Positions 10,772-21,474 of a DNA stretch of 64,000 nt are shown one piece after another. The notes below the pieces were generated by a model. That model was not told the DNA's origin. It made no database searches and saw only the letters and a list, made by a program, of their open reading frames with translations. The stretch lies in contig CM057462.1 in assembly GCA_030035585.1 (NCBI GenBank), positions 66,870,734 to 66,934,733 on the forward strand, in the 5' to 3' direction. The position numbers were made by a program, and so were the translations under genes. Within the stretch, counting starts at the first letter, position 1; the number at the start of each line of letters is the position of its first letter. Source of the DNA: Dugong dugon (lineage: Eukaryota > Chordata > Mammalia > Sirenia > Dugongidae).

Positions 10772-11284
10772 AATGCCTAGGATGTCGGTCTTCATGTGTT
10801 GCATTCAGTTTGTACAACTACCAATTTTTCTAGATTCATACTTTGTACCTTCCACATTCTGATTCTTAATGGATGTTTGCCGCTGTTTTTTTCTCATTTT
10901 GAGACGTGTCACATCAGCCAATGAAGGTCGGAAAGCTCGACTCCATCCATGTTATTAAGGTTGACTCTACTTGGAGGAGGCAGCTCTTCCGCAGCTATAT
11001 TTTGAGTGCTTTCCAACCTGAGGGGCTCATCTTCAGACACTATATCAAACAATGTTCTGCTGCTATTCATAAGGTTTTCGTTAGCTAATTTTTTTTTTTT
11101 TAGAAGTAGATTGTCAGGTCCTTCTTCCTAGTCTGTCTAAGTCTGGAAGCTCCACTGAAACCTGTCCACCATGGGTAATTCCTCTGGTATTTGAAATACT
11201 GGTGGCATAGCTTCTAGCATCACAACAACAAGCAAGCCACCACAATACAACAAACTGACAGACAAGTGGTGGATTTCAGCTTCT

Positions 11285-11766
11285 AGTAGCCCATGGTCCT
11301 TGGAGTTCCTGGGCTTATAGATTCATCTGCCTCCCTCGTCATCAGATAGCATCTGTCTTCCGCCTTTTGCTCTTGCTTATCTCTGTGTCTATGCTGCTGC
11401 TTGTAACTCAGAGTGATTAGGTTTAGGACACACCCTGACACACCGTGCACTGATATGGTCTCATTAACGTAACAAAGAAAACCCTATCTCCAATCAGGAT
11501 TACATCCACAGGTATTAAAACAAACAAGCAACCAACCAAACCCATTGCCATGGAGTTGATTTGGACTCACAGTGACCCTATACGACAGAATAGAACGGCC
11601 CCATAGGGTTTCCAAGGAGCGGCTGGTAGATTCGAACTGCCAACCTTTCGGTTAGCAGCTGAACTCTTAATCACTATGCCACCAGGGTTTCCATCCACAG
11701 TTATAGGCATTAGGATTCTAACACCTATTTTGAGGGGACAGAATTCAATCCATAACAAATGGGCTA
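11285..11766. repeat. Dispersed ~420-bp repeat, right piece
   Basis: It shares 'gtctcattaacgtaacaaag' and 'acagaattcaatccataaca' (one base off) with the copy at 20538-20957. It is interrupted by an AfroSINE at 11517-11691. Together with 7601-7749 it forms the outermost layer of the nest. Confidence 0.72.
11517..11691 (-). mobile_element. AfroSINE nested in the dispersed repeat
   Basis: Tail, 'ccccatagggtttccaag', 'gattcgaactgccaaccttt' and the head complement 'accagggttt' are seen. The flanks share 'catccacag' (11503-11511 and 11692-11700), a 9-bp core of the target-site duplication. Confidence 0.93.
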
Positions 11767-12636
11767 CAGAAACGGTGTACAGAAAATGTCCACAACAGCA
11801 CTGAGGTCCCTGAGAAGGTGGATTCCAAGCGTCTTTTCTCCGTTTGTAATGAGCCACGGTGTCATTAGACAACAGCATTTCATAAAGTTCCCACAATACA
11901 CTACCCATATGATGATACTGCACTTGGAATAATCTCCTAATTACTTGAAACCCAGATTCCATCAGTTATCAACTACTGCTTGTAGAGGAAACAGAAACGT
12001 CTGAAAATAGAACCTAAATCGATGCCCCCAACTTGCTGCCTCAAAGTGTGGCAATGCTCAAGGAGCCTGTGCTGCCCCTGCCCCTGCCCAGCCTGCCAGG
12101 CGGGGGTTTCCGAGCAGCTTGGAGTAGTATGTCAATATAGAGAGCTGGAGATCACGTGTGCAGAACAGTAGGCTGCAAACGGGGAACTCCAGGAAGCCAG
12201 GCGGTTTCAGAGAAGTGCTTGGAGCAGGGCAGAGCTTAGGCTGAGTAAGATCAGTGGTTCGCTGCTATGTTGGGGCAGCAGGCGGCCGCAGGCCTGACGT
12301 GCCCAGGGAACAAGGCTCAGTCTCGGACGGACACTCCTTCCAGGAGGGAAGCACCAGCACCAGCATCATGACAGTGCTGTCCTGGTGACCGCCCACTGAG
12401 TGCTGGGCACAAGGAACTCTCTTTCTAGATGAGAACACCAGGGCTCAGAGAGAGGGAACAATGTACCCTCGGTTATGCAGCTTATAAGAGAAAGAGTCGG
12501 GGCTACTTCTCTCCCTCCACCCCCACCCCCCATCATTCTCTCTTGGAAGGAAGTCTGGACTTCTTGAGACTCTTCCCTTGTACTATCCAACTGCACCCAA
12601 ATGGGCCTAATATTTACAAAGCACTTCTCAATTGCA
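11767..12636. other. Unassigned, locally GC-rich DNA
   Basis: 12050-12330 is GC-richer than the surroundings ('gccaggcgggggtttccgag', a few CpGs) but too CpG-poor to call an island. No exon, repeat or RNA gene is recognised. Confidence 0.4.
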
Positions 12637-12803
12637 GGGGCCCTGGTGGCACATCGGTCAAGTGTTCAGCTGCTAACCAGAAGGTTGGTAGTTCGAATCT
12701 ACCAGCCGCTCCTTGGAAACCATATGGGGCAGTTCTATTCTGTCCTATAAGGTTGCTACGAGGCAGAAGTGACTCAACGGCAATGAGTTTGGTTTGGTTT
12801 TTG
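12637..12803 (+). mobile_element. AfroSINE, short form
   Basis: The head 'gggccctggtggcacatcgg', the B box 'ggttggtagttcgaatctac', 'aaaccatatggggcagttct' and a GGTTT-type tail are all present. The protein-like reading across it is the translated SINE, not a gene. Confidence 0.94.
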
Positions 12804-12839
12804 GTCTCAGTCACAGACTTCCGATATTGTCTTGTGGGT

Positions 12840-12975
12840 TTACAGATGACCCTGGAGAAGCAGACAGGGTAATGACGCCCACTTTACAGATGAGAAAAAC
12901 TACAGATCTCAGAGACCAAGGAACTTGCTTAAGGCCCCCTAGGGAGTAAGAGATGGGGCAAGACTCGAGCCCAGG
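12840..12975 (-). repeat. MIR SINE
   Basis: It shows 'ccactttacagatgagaaaa' and a degenerate 'gaacttgcttaaggccccc', with 'actcgagcccaggctctcc' at the far side. Confidence 0.7.
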
Positions 12976-13079
12976 CTCTCCAGTCCACCACGTCAGGCCA
13001 TTTCAGAAGGGAAAGCACCAGCGATAGCATAATGTCGGCAATGCTACACTCCTTGTGACAGCAACTCAAACATTTTCAA

Positions 13080-13430
13080 AGTGTTTTCACAGCCACCCCA
13101 ACATCCAGGCATCGACAGCCCTTCCCACCACTCCACCACCATGGTGTAAGCAGGAAGCTGTCTATTCCCATTTTGTTGTTGTTGTTGTTAGGTGCCATTG
13201 AGTTGGTACCGACTCATAGCAAGCTAGGACTGCCCCATAAGATGTCCAAGGAGTGCCTGATGGATTTGAACTGCCAACCTTTTGGTTAGCAGCTGAGCTC
13301 TTAACCACTATGCAGCCAGGCTCCACTCCCATTTTAGGGATGAAAAATGGGACAAGAGATGTAAAGTAACTTGCCTAAAGTCACACAGCTAAGAAATGGC
13401 AGATCAGGACTCAAACTTAGGTCCTCCCCA
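13080..13430 (-). repeat. MIR SINE split by an AfroSINE
   Basis: The MIR core 'aacttgcctaaagtcacaca' lies at 13369-13388. The left part, to 13174, runs up to the insertion. The AfroSINE at 13175-13326 interrupts it; both sides carry 'tcccatttt'. Confidence 0.7.
13175..13326 (-). mobile_element. AfroSINE, short form
   Basis: A GTT-repeat tail is followed by 'gagttggtaccgactcatag', 'gaactgccaaccttttggtt' and the head complement. The 'tcccatttt' flanks at 13166-13174 and 13327-13335 are a target-site duplication. The tail with 'aggtgccattgag' is closer to the RTE tail than in most copies here. Confidence 0.9.
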
Positions 13431-14505
13431 TACTCCATCCTCTGATCATCCATACTCCACACTACTGATCATAGATGGGATGAAGAAAATGGGCACTGGT
13501 GACAGTGTGGCCCCTGCCCATGCTCCCGGGCCCCATGGCCCTGAGCCTCATTTCTCTGATGGCTGCCCTGCCTCCAAGGCCACCTAGAAAGCAGTTTTGT
13601 TGCAAGGTCTATTGGGGATCAGGGCAGCCAGGGAACAGATGAGTGCCCTGAAGTGAGGCAGGGTCACTCAGGACACTCCCTGGCCCCTCTGCAGCTCCAC
13701 CATTGCCCGCAAACAGTCACATCTTGTGAACCTGAAGTGGCTGGAAACTGGAGTGATTGGGAAAGGAGGGAACAGACTTGGGAGGCTCAATAAAGTTCTG
13801 GAATGGCACTGCCTGCTTACCCAGCCCTGGCCAGGTGAGCCCACATCAGCATTTCTGGGTGCAAAGAGTGGGAGGAAGGTGAAAACTAACGTGTATCGAG
13901 TGCCTGGCTCGGGGCTAGGTGTTCTTTTTATTTTTGTGTTTATTCCATAAATGTTCAATAAACACCCACTATTGCACAGGCTCTGGGCTAGGAACTTTTA
14001 CGTTTCCTCCTTCATTCATTCCTACAACCAACACTCGGGAAGTCCTCCTCCCCCACTCTGCCCAACACCATGGCAGATGCCGAGGAGGCAGAGAGGCAGG
14101 TGCAGTGGGGACGGAAGAACTACACCAGGGGTTGCAGTCCTGGCTTCTAGCCCTGGCTCTGCCATTCACTCCCAGCTCCGTGACCTCAGCTAACCTCATT
14201 CCTGCTCTGGGCCTAGGTCTCCCCATCTCTGAGGCTTCTAGGGACCCATCTTCAGTGTCCATAAAGCGGCCCCCTCCCAAATGCCATTTGAGCTGACCCG
14301 TAGTTCCTGGTCTTAGATGGGCGGAAGCATGTGAAAGCACTTGATGAGGGCAGCCAGTGCCACAGGAAGGCAGAAAGGAGCAGGGGCAGCTGGCAGGAGT
14401 GAAGGCTTAGTCCCCCTGTGCTCTGCCAGCGGCTAGCACTTCTCTCTCCTCTCGTCAGACTGAGCCAGAGAGGGCAAGGGAGGAAGGACAGAAGCCATTT
14501 CCTGG
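13431..14505. other. Unassigned DNA with an L2-like patch
   Basis: An L2-like minus-strand edge ('gttcaataaacacccac', 13953) and a MIR-like patch near 14130-14225 ('ccctggctctgccattcac') are present. Overlapping ORFs of about 125 codons on both strands at 13919-14340 lack any recognisable domain; overlap on both strands argues for chance in GC-rich DNA. Confidence 0.45.
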
Positions 14506-14509
14506 CCAC

Positions 14510-14650
14510 CCATCTACCATGTGCCAGCCTTGGCCAAGTGTTTTCACATATGTTATCTTGTCTAAGAACCCAATGAGGTGAAAAATGAGGCTCAGAGAAG
14601 GAAAGTGACTTGTCCCAGATCACACAGCCAGGACAGGGAGGAGCTGCGGT
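14510..14650 (-). repeat. MIR SINE
   Basis: It shows 'accatgtgccagccttggcc', then 'aaatgaggctcagagaagg' and 'gtcccagatcacacagcc'. Confidence 0.75.
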
Positions 14651-15174
14651 AGGAACACAAGATGTGTCTGCCTTCGAAGAAAGAAAGCAAGAAAGAAGGC
14701 AAGCTGCCTACTCCCCTTCCTTCTTCCTTGCCCTCCAGCATCTCCCCCTCACCTCCCTCCTCCTCCCCTCAGACAGTCACCAGGAGGAGCAATGGAACGA
14801 GGTGTGGAGGGGGAACCCACCTACTCCCCCGACTCCTGCATCCTTTCCAGGGTCTGGGTCCCAAGCTGCCTTTCCATGGTTGGTTCACTCACTCCCACGG
14901 TCCTGACTCATCCCATGCTCGCACCTGTCCTCTCCACGGTGACTACTGGGTCTCGCTGCTGACTAAGCTGCCCTCACTGGGCTCCGCAATGGAAACAAAC
15001 CCAAGTTCCTTCCTCTTTAATCCCCACCCCCCTCTCCTTGTCCTGGGGTCTCTTGCCAGGCCCTGCATTACACAGAGAGATAACCCACAATCCAAGTGAG
15101 TCACCCTGAGGCTACAGCCATGTGGACTTGTTTGATTTCTGTTTTCCTGTGAGGTGTGGGGGATGAGATGGGGC
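14651..15174. other. Unassigned DNA, C/T-rich
   Basis: Dense ORFs on the plus strand (up to 145 codons, Ser/Pro-rich) come from pyrimidine-rich composition. No domain or splice context supports a gene. Confidence 0.45.
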
Positions 15175-15360
15175 TGTGGAAACATAGACCTGGTTTTGAT
15201 TTCCACCTCAACCACTAACTGTGTGACCTCATGTACATTGCTTTACTTTTGAGTACCCTAATCTTCCTGATCTGTAAAATGCAGCATTATTTTGAAAACT
15301 AAAAGCCACAATGTCTGTAGAATGCCAGATGCATAGTAGGTGCTCAACAAATCTTAGCTT
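15175..15360 (+). repeat. MIR SINE
   Basis: It shows 'ccactaactgtgtgacctca', 'tcttcctgatctgtaaaatg', and the 3' MIR end 'atagtaggtgctcaacaaat'. Confidence 0.85.
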
Positions 15361-15618
15361 TTCCCTTCAACTGTCTAAAATATACTAAGAGAACTGAGGG
15401 CTTCAGCATTTGTTTACACCGGTCTACCAAGAAAAATGATAGAAAATGCTCTCTTGTTCTTGACTTGATTTGTGGCAAGATAAACACCTGCTTTTTAGAA
15501 TCAATCTGTACTTGAATTTAGTCCTTAATTCTATACCATCATTAACTGGTCTCTGAATATACCCAGTCTGTGCAACCAGAAGTTCTAGGTGGGGCTGGTA
15601 CCAAATCTTATCTCTCTA

Positions 15619-15700
15619 ACCATCCATCTATCCATCCATCCATCCATCCAACATTTATTGAATACCTACTATATGCCAACCACAGTGGGGGTTCCAAACA
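15619..15700 (-). repeat. CCAT microsatellite and L2-type edge
   Basis: A (CCAT) run (15620-15650) abuts 'acatttattgaatacctac' and 'atatgccaaccacagtgggg', an L2 3' edge in reverse orientation. Tetranucleotide repeats commonly grow from L2/MIR tails. Confidence 0.6.
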
Positions 15701-15867
15701 AAAAAAGGGATGATGTGAATCTTCAAAAGCTTCCACATACCACTGCTGTTGGCTCACACGTACACCACAGGTGGCCAATAATCACTTTTCCACTGGTTGG
15801 ATATGGAGAGAGAAGGAAGGCTGCCTCTCTTCCCAGTGTCTGGCTTGCTTGACATTGCCTTTCCTCT

Positions 15868-15912
15868 GTTCCACATGCAAGTCTCTCCTCCGTTCCACAT
15901 GCAAGTCTCCTG
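15868..15912. repeat. 24-bp tandem duplication
   Basis: The unit starting 'gttccacatgcaagtctc' at 15868 is repeated from 15892. The copies match over their first 18 bases. Confidence 0.75.
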
Positions 15913-16269
15913 ATGACTGCCTTTCATGGGAATAATTGTTCCTCAATGAGCAAGTATCCTCTGTAATGGCAGAGGGTTTCCCTAAAACACACCTCACTAT
16001 GTGTATACACATATAAGCCCCACCCCACACACAGTTTAATGGTGTGTCCAGAATGCCTATGTGCCAAGCAGTGTGCAGGGCCTGCAGCCAATGGTCTCAT
16101 TACTTTCTCTTTTCTCCCCAGTGGGTCAGCACAATGCTTTACACGTAGGAATCGTCTCCTCCTTCAGCTCTTCTCCCTCTCTCATACCATCTTGATTGAC
16201 TTTCATCATAGCCACTTTCATGGCCTAGAATTTCCAGGTTGGTTATTTCAGAGACAATATGAGTGAGAA

Positions 16270-16456
16270 GTAAAGAGTGCAGTGTCTGAAGCCAGGCTCC
16301 CAGGGTCACTCTGACTGTGTGACCTTCAACAAGTTGCTGAACAGCTCTGTGCCTCAGTTTCTGTAAAATGGGGATCAGTTTCATGAGGTTGTTGTGAACC
16401 AGTTGTCTATGGTTGTTGTGAGGATTAAATGAGATCGTATCATGTTTCTAGTGGGG
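16270..16456 (+). repeat. MIR SINE with internal duplication
   Basis: The MIR core 'tctgactgtgtgaccttcaa' and 'tgtgcctcagtttctgtaaa' lead to 'ggttgttgtga', which appears twice (16387 and 16411), a 24-bp offset tandem duplication inside the MIR. Confidence 0.8.
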
Positions 16457-17445
16457 GCTAGTGCCACATCATGAGGGGTATTTTTAACTGCAAGTGAGTA
16501 TTTTGGGGCATCTCAATGACTGGGCTGAAGCTGGGGAAGGGTGCCACTGATAGTGGGAGGCAGGAGATAGAGGTGCTAAATCTTACAACATGCCACAGAT
16601 CCTGCACAACAACAAAGAACTGCTACTCAAAATGTCTACTGCAGCCCCATGGAGAAACTCTGTATGAAAAGTGCCTCCACAGGGCCTGGCACATGGTAGG
16701 CACCCACCAAATCGTAAGCTATGACTTGTGTACTGTCCACTCCCACCCCTAAATGCAAGCTTCATAAGAGTAGGAAAGGACCTTGCTTGTCTTGTTCATT
16801 GATGCCAGATAAGTGAACAAACAAACCAACAAACAGATGAATAAATGAATGAATGCTGTGTGCTCAGTCAGTGATTGGTGAGTGGCTGTTTGGTGAAACA
16901 CATCAATTCCAAGCACAACCAGTGTTTGCTGAGCAGCTCCAAACCACGGGATAGGGGAGATGGCAAGAATAGGTCCTATCCTTCCTTCAAGGCTTGCTGT
17001 GTGCCCTGTCTCCAAGAAGCTGTCCCTGAGCCAGCTGGAGATGACCTCTGCGGGCTCATCCCCTGTCCTTCACTGGTGAATACTGTCTGACTCAGAAAGT
17101 CTTCCCTCCTCTCCCCATCAGAATGTGGGGTAGGATCTTCCTCAGTTCCCTCTCTGAACCAGGGTCCAGGGACCTGATGTTTAGTGGGGCTTGACGGATA
17201 TCTGCGTGGTTGCACTTTTCTCCTCTTCCCTGCATGCATGCAATCAGGCACCTTCACATACACATGGGCAAAACTGACCAAGCAGAGCACTTGGGGAACG
17301 GAAGAGGAAGAAGTGAGGTGAGAGATTCACTGAACATTTTGAGCAGAAGAGGATTAAACAGAAAACTCTCTTTCAACCCTTATTAAGCATCCTCCCATTC
17401 TTGGTCACTTCTACTCCTTGGTAGTACAAAGAACACTTTCCTACT
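16457..17445. other. Unassigned DNA with short L2/MIR ends
   Basis: 'gggcctggcacatggtaggc' near 16682 is a MIR/L2 3'-end motif. From 16800 to 16860 there is an AAC/GAAT-type simple sequence. Nothing else is recognised. Confidence 0.45.
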
Positions 17446-18030
17446 GCCTAAAGCTCAGAGGTGACCCAGACTTTTGAAATTTATTTCACAGATCCTTTGA
17501 TAAGCACCTACTGTGTACAAGGGAAGAGTTGAATCAAACCAGGTCCCTGATGCTGGAGAACCACGGTCTTTAGAGAGACAGATGTATACCAAGTAAGGCC
17601 ATCATCAAGTGTGTTGGCCAGACGGGCAGGATGTAGAAACTTTAGGAGATTAAATCAAATGGGGCTGAGTTCCTGACACTCTTCAGAAACTATGTTTTGG
17701 TGTTAAGTGTCTAATAAGAGCTTATGGTTTTCAATTCAACTGGTTTTTTTTTTTGTTTTTAAATTGCTTAATAGATGGTGTTGGTCAGGAAGATTATGGT
17801 TAAGCATGGCTTTATAGGGTGCACTCATTCGAGGAGTGAGCAAGAAGACAGTTCATGCTTTCATAGAGCTTATGCTCCAACACATACACATCTACCCGGT
17901 CAGGTGCTACCAAATGCTGGGAAGCAAACCAAGCTTGTGTAAGGGGAAAGGGGTGGGGGAGGCAGGATGGAGAGTGAAAGTGTCACTGGGGAAGTTCTCT
18001 CTGATCAGAGGCCGGAAGGAAGCAAAGGAG
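17446..18030 (-). repeat. L2 LINE fragments
   Basis: 'ataagcacctactgtgtaca' (17501) and 'tttcatagagcttatgctcc' (17859), with 'ctaccaaatgctgggaagc', follow the reverse-orientation L2 3' order. They are diverged and interrupted. Confidence 0.55.
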
Positions 18031-19035
18031 CCAGCGGCATAAATCTCAGAAGACCTTCAACATCAGTCAGAGTCTCATGAATTGTAGTTCTGGAAGACGC
18101 TGAGCTCCAGCTGAAAGCTGGGGCCCCAGGACCATCAAAGGAGGGAGATAGTTCCTTTTTCTCAGTTTCTCCTCTCTGCCGACTTTGAACCCAAATGACC
18201 CAGAGATAGTGATATTTTTCAATCCACTCACAACCTTTATAGCCAAGAAATTCTTCCTTAAGTCTAACTTAAGTCCCTCATATGCCAATTCAGCTTCTTT
18301 CTTCCTCCTCACCCTGCTGAGGAGTTGGAGCACAGGAGGCTATCACCCCCTGGACTTCACTGTGGTAAAGTTCTCCAACTTTTCCACCAAAGCAACTCTA
18401 AAGGGGGAGGACAGTGAGAGGGTTCCCTTGGGCAGGTATAGGGACATTGTCTGAAGCAGTCCCCATAAGCACAAAATGCCTTTGGTCTTGTGTTTTTAAA
18501 ATCCATGCACATAAAACATTCTACTCTACATCCTATGCACAGATATATCCTTGTAGCTAACCATGTAATGAAATATACATGTCTCCAATTCTTCCGTTGA
18601 AACTGATGCTCCAGGAAGATGGGCCAAGCCTATGCCGTGGTTCTGCTAGCCCTCTGCCACTCTGCCACGCACCCCTGGGGACATGGGCACCTACATTTGA
18701 GAAGCCAAGACAAAGGACACCCCTAGATTCGGATTCCTATCATGACTTGCTATAGACATTTTGCTTTGTTTCCTTGATCCACTGTGGCTCTTGGTTCCAC
18801 CTTCCAGGCATCTCATGTCCCTGTAGACCCCAGAGGAGGATAGAGGATGTGGATCAGTACAGGCCTGAATGGGAGTGAGGGTGGAGAGGCAGGGGATGGG
18901 GGTGTGAGAATATGGGGAGAATGTTCTGCCAGAGGCTCTCCCCGTCCACTGCCGGGAATACAACAAACCCCGAGAAGGGGGATGTGGCTTCTGTTTCACA
19001 GGCCTCCAGCCAGGGCTTTGAGAACTTCCAGTAGC
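18031..19035. other. Unassigned DNA
   Basis: 18225-18300 contains 'aagaaattcttccttaagtc', reminiscent of an ancient mammalian repeat that I cannot name. The rest shows no gene or repeat. Confidence 0.4.
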
Positions 19036-19039
19036 TTCT

Positions 19040-19145
19040 AGGAGATCTGGTGCCTACCATGGTGCTTGGCACATAACTCATCCTTAATAAATGTTTGTTG
19101 AATTAATGTTGAATAAATGAATAAATATTGAATGAATGAATAGCT
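19040..19145 (+). repeat. MIR/L2 3' end with AATG tail
   Basis: 'ggtgcttggcacataactca' followed by 'taataaatgtttgttgaatt' is the classical MIR/L2 3' terminus. It grades into an AATGAATA simple repeat. Confidence 0.75.
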
Positions 19146-19384
19146 AAATTGCAAAGAATTAGTAGCAGAGGGCCGCTGGTTAGGATGATTCTAAAGTCCT
19201 TTCTGGCCCTAGAATGGCATATTTGAGGTGGCTATACCACCCCTCCTATTCCCACTCTAAATAAACAACTTGATGTATTGTCTGCTGGCCCATGCTTTCT
19301 CTCTGTGGCTAATGCAGTAAAAAGAGCCATAGATTATAAACCACCAATTGCATTTAGACAAAAAAATCTTCCATGGTAACAACA

Positions 19385-19515
19385 ACAATAATGGCTACCA
19401 AATGCCTGGGCCTCTAGTAATCACCTCACATTCATTATCCATTTATTCCTCATGCCAACTCTCTGTCACCCCATTTCCAGATTAGAAACCAGAGGCTTCA
19501 CAACGTGACATACGT
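19385..19515 (-). repeat. MIR SINE, degraded
   Basis: 'cctcacattcattatccatt', 'atgccaactctctg' and 'ccatttccagattagaaacc' follow the reverse MIR order. Confidence 0.6.
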
Positions 19516-20265
19516 GCCAAGGAAATGGGGTCCGGGACTGTGACTCTGAAGCCCTTGCTCTTTCCTCTTGGCTCAGCTGTCAGAGGAAAGGTCAGTGGGG
19601 ACTTGCTGCCCATCCAGCTCCAAACTCTCAGACATGCACTTCTTGCTAAGAAGAGTGTATGGGACTTAGTGTGATTTATGTCCATAAGCATGGGACTTAA
19701 GAGTGGCTGTCCAGGGAAGCAGTGCTTGGGGGTGGGAGGCCTGATGGGGTGTGGTGGGCTCCTGTTTGAGGGTGTCTGTCCCTAGGTTGCCATAACCTAC
19801 AAGTGGTGTGGTGTGAGGAGGCCTCTCCCATGGGGTAATGGCACTTAGCTGAGCCAATTTGGCCAGGTCTACAGTGGACACTGTCAGTGCTCTGCCCAAT
19901 CTCTCCTGGCCCCTTCGTCATTTCCTTGCACACCAGCCTGACCTCCATGGCCAGCATTCCATATTGGCTGCTGGAACTCACTTTGCCTACATGCACAGGG
20001 GGCTAGAAGTGCCTGGGAATCAATGCCCCCCACCTCAGGGCCAGCTCTTAACTCCTGGCTGATGGACGTGGGGTATAAAGACATTGGATCCCCCATTCCT
20101 TGGTCAGGATAACTCTGAGGGGTGTGTTTTGAGCCATTTTCCAGAGTCCCCCAAGAGGAGTAGGCTCCAGTCACCCACTGTGGCAGCCAGCTTGATAATC
20201 ACCATTTATTGGCTGCCTTCTCTTCCTGGTATCCTTTTTTCCTGTCTTCTCTGTGTTCCATGCAC
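19516..20265. other. Unassigned DNA
   Basis: Several 60-100-codon ORFs on both strands show no family resemblance; no repeat is recognised. Confidence 0.4.
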
Positions 20266-20274
20266 TTCCCAATA

Positions 20275-20502
20275 AAACACAAAACAAAACCCCAAATAAA
20301 TTGTCATTGAGTCGATTCTGACTCATGGCAACCCCGTGTGTGTCAGAGTAGAATTGTGCTCCACAGGGTTTTCAATGGCTGTGATTTTTTGGACGTAGAT
20401 TGCCAGGTCTTTCTTCCAAGTCACCTCTGGTGACCTCGAACTGCCAACTCTTCAGTTAGTAGCCGAGTGCTTAAAGGTTTGCACCACCCAGGGACTCTGT
20501 AT
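20275..20502 (-). mobile_element. AfroSINE, long form
   Basis: This form carries the extra internal block 'ttcaatggctgtgatttttt' and 'agattgccaggtctttcttc' between tail and head. 'ttcccaata' on both sides (20266-20274, 20503-20511) is a 9-bp target-site duplication. The internal block resembles the RTE 5' region. Confidence 0.93.
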
Positions 20503-20537
20503 TTCCCAATACACTGCTTGTATTCAAACGCTTGGCT

Positions 20538-20957
20538 CAGAGTCTGCTGTTATCCAGTACTGCTGTAACAAAAATACTACAAATAGGTGGCTGTAAGAAA
20601 CGGAAATTTATTTTCTCACAGTTTAGGAGGCTAGATGCCTAAATTCAGGGCGCCAGCTCTAGGGGAAGCCTTTCTCTCTGTGTCGACTCTGGAGGAAGGT
20701 CCTTGTCTCTTCGAGCTTCTGCTCCTGGGCCATCTTCACTTGGCTTGGCCTCTCTCTTCCCCCATTTCTGCTTCTCTCGCTGACTTGTTTTAAATTCTTT
20801 TATATCTCAAAAGAGATTGACTCAAAACACACCCTACACTAATCCTGTCTCATTAACATAACAAAGACAACCCATTCCCCAAGGGGATTATAACCACAGG
20901 CATAGAGGTTGTGATTTACAACACATATTTTTGGGGGACACAATTCAATCCATAACA
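20538..20957. repeat. Dispersed ~420-bp repeat, most complete copy
   Basis: The least interrupted copy of the family at 7601/11285 and 35856. It runs from 'tatccagtactgctgtaaca' to 'acaattcaatccataaca'. Family name uncertain; length and a lack of coding content suit a solo LTR. Confidence 0.7.
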
Positions 20958-21474
20958 TGGAGAAAACAAACTAAGACAAGATTCCCGTGGCTGTGGACTG
21001 AAGACTGTGGAGAGAATAGGGAGAGAGAGGAGAATGGGACAGACACACAGAGAGAAGAGAAGAGGTATTTGAGAGACTGAATGGCCCAAGAGCTGTGGGC
21101 TAGTGCTGCCTCAGTATCAAAGGTCCACAGAGTGATGAAATAGTGGACCGAACTTTAGCTCTGAGGCAATACCAGAAAGTATAAAAAGAAAATAAAAATT
21201 ACTTACAATCCCACCCCAGAGACCTCCACTGTTGACATTTGGGCAACCCTCCTGGTAGACCATTTTCTGTGCACACACATGGTTTGGTTTTATTTTTTAC
21301 ATCTACTAAAGGTACTGCTTTTTTTATTTATCAATATATTATCAGTGCCTCAACATGATTAATGTAGTTGATATCACCGAGCCAAACACCTAAAAAGTTG
21401 AATTGGCAAATGTTGAGTTATATATATTTCTACCAAAAAAAAAAAAAAAAAAGGCAGCTGTTGATAGTGCCTAT
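20958..21474. other. Unassigned DNA, AT-rich
   Basis: 21140-21380 resembles an old interspersed repeat I cannot name. An 18-A run at 21436-21453 may be the poly-A tail of a short insertion whose body I cannot identify. Confidence 0.4.

Larger units (their letters stand above)
7750..11273 (-). mobile_element. Full-length RTE-clade (BovB-like) LINE with nested insert
   Basis: Read on the minus strand, it has a short 5' region (near 11270-10790), an apurinic-type endonuclease (about 10463-9724), a reverse transcriptase (about 9451-8240), a C-terminal region (to 7757) and the 'cacctaacaacaacaac' tail. Subtracting the 302-bp nested insertion and its duplication leaves about 3.2 kb, the usual BovB-type length. 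Flanks 'tttcagtttct' (7739-7749) and 'tttcagcttct' (11274-11284) form an 11-bp target-site duplication with one mismatch. The ORF is broken by stops and frameshifts, so the copy cannot be autonomous. Confidence 0.92.

Noticed and set aside
12050-12330. CpG island or promoter
   Set aside because: GC is raised but CpG dinucleotides are sparse and no transcript start context is visible.
12614-12814. Protein-like ORFs with a repeated 'VGSSNLPAAPWKPYGAVLF' motif (here, 11567-11962 and 12429-12872)
   Set aside because: The shared peptide is the translated AfroSINE, present wherever that SINE lies in a given frame. It is not a protein family.
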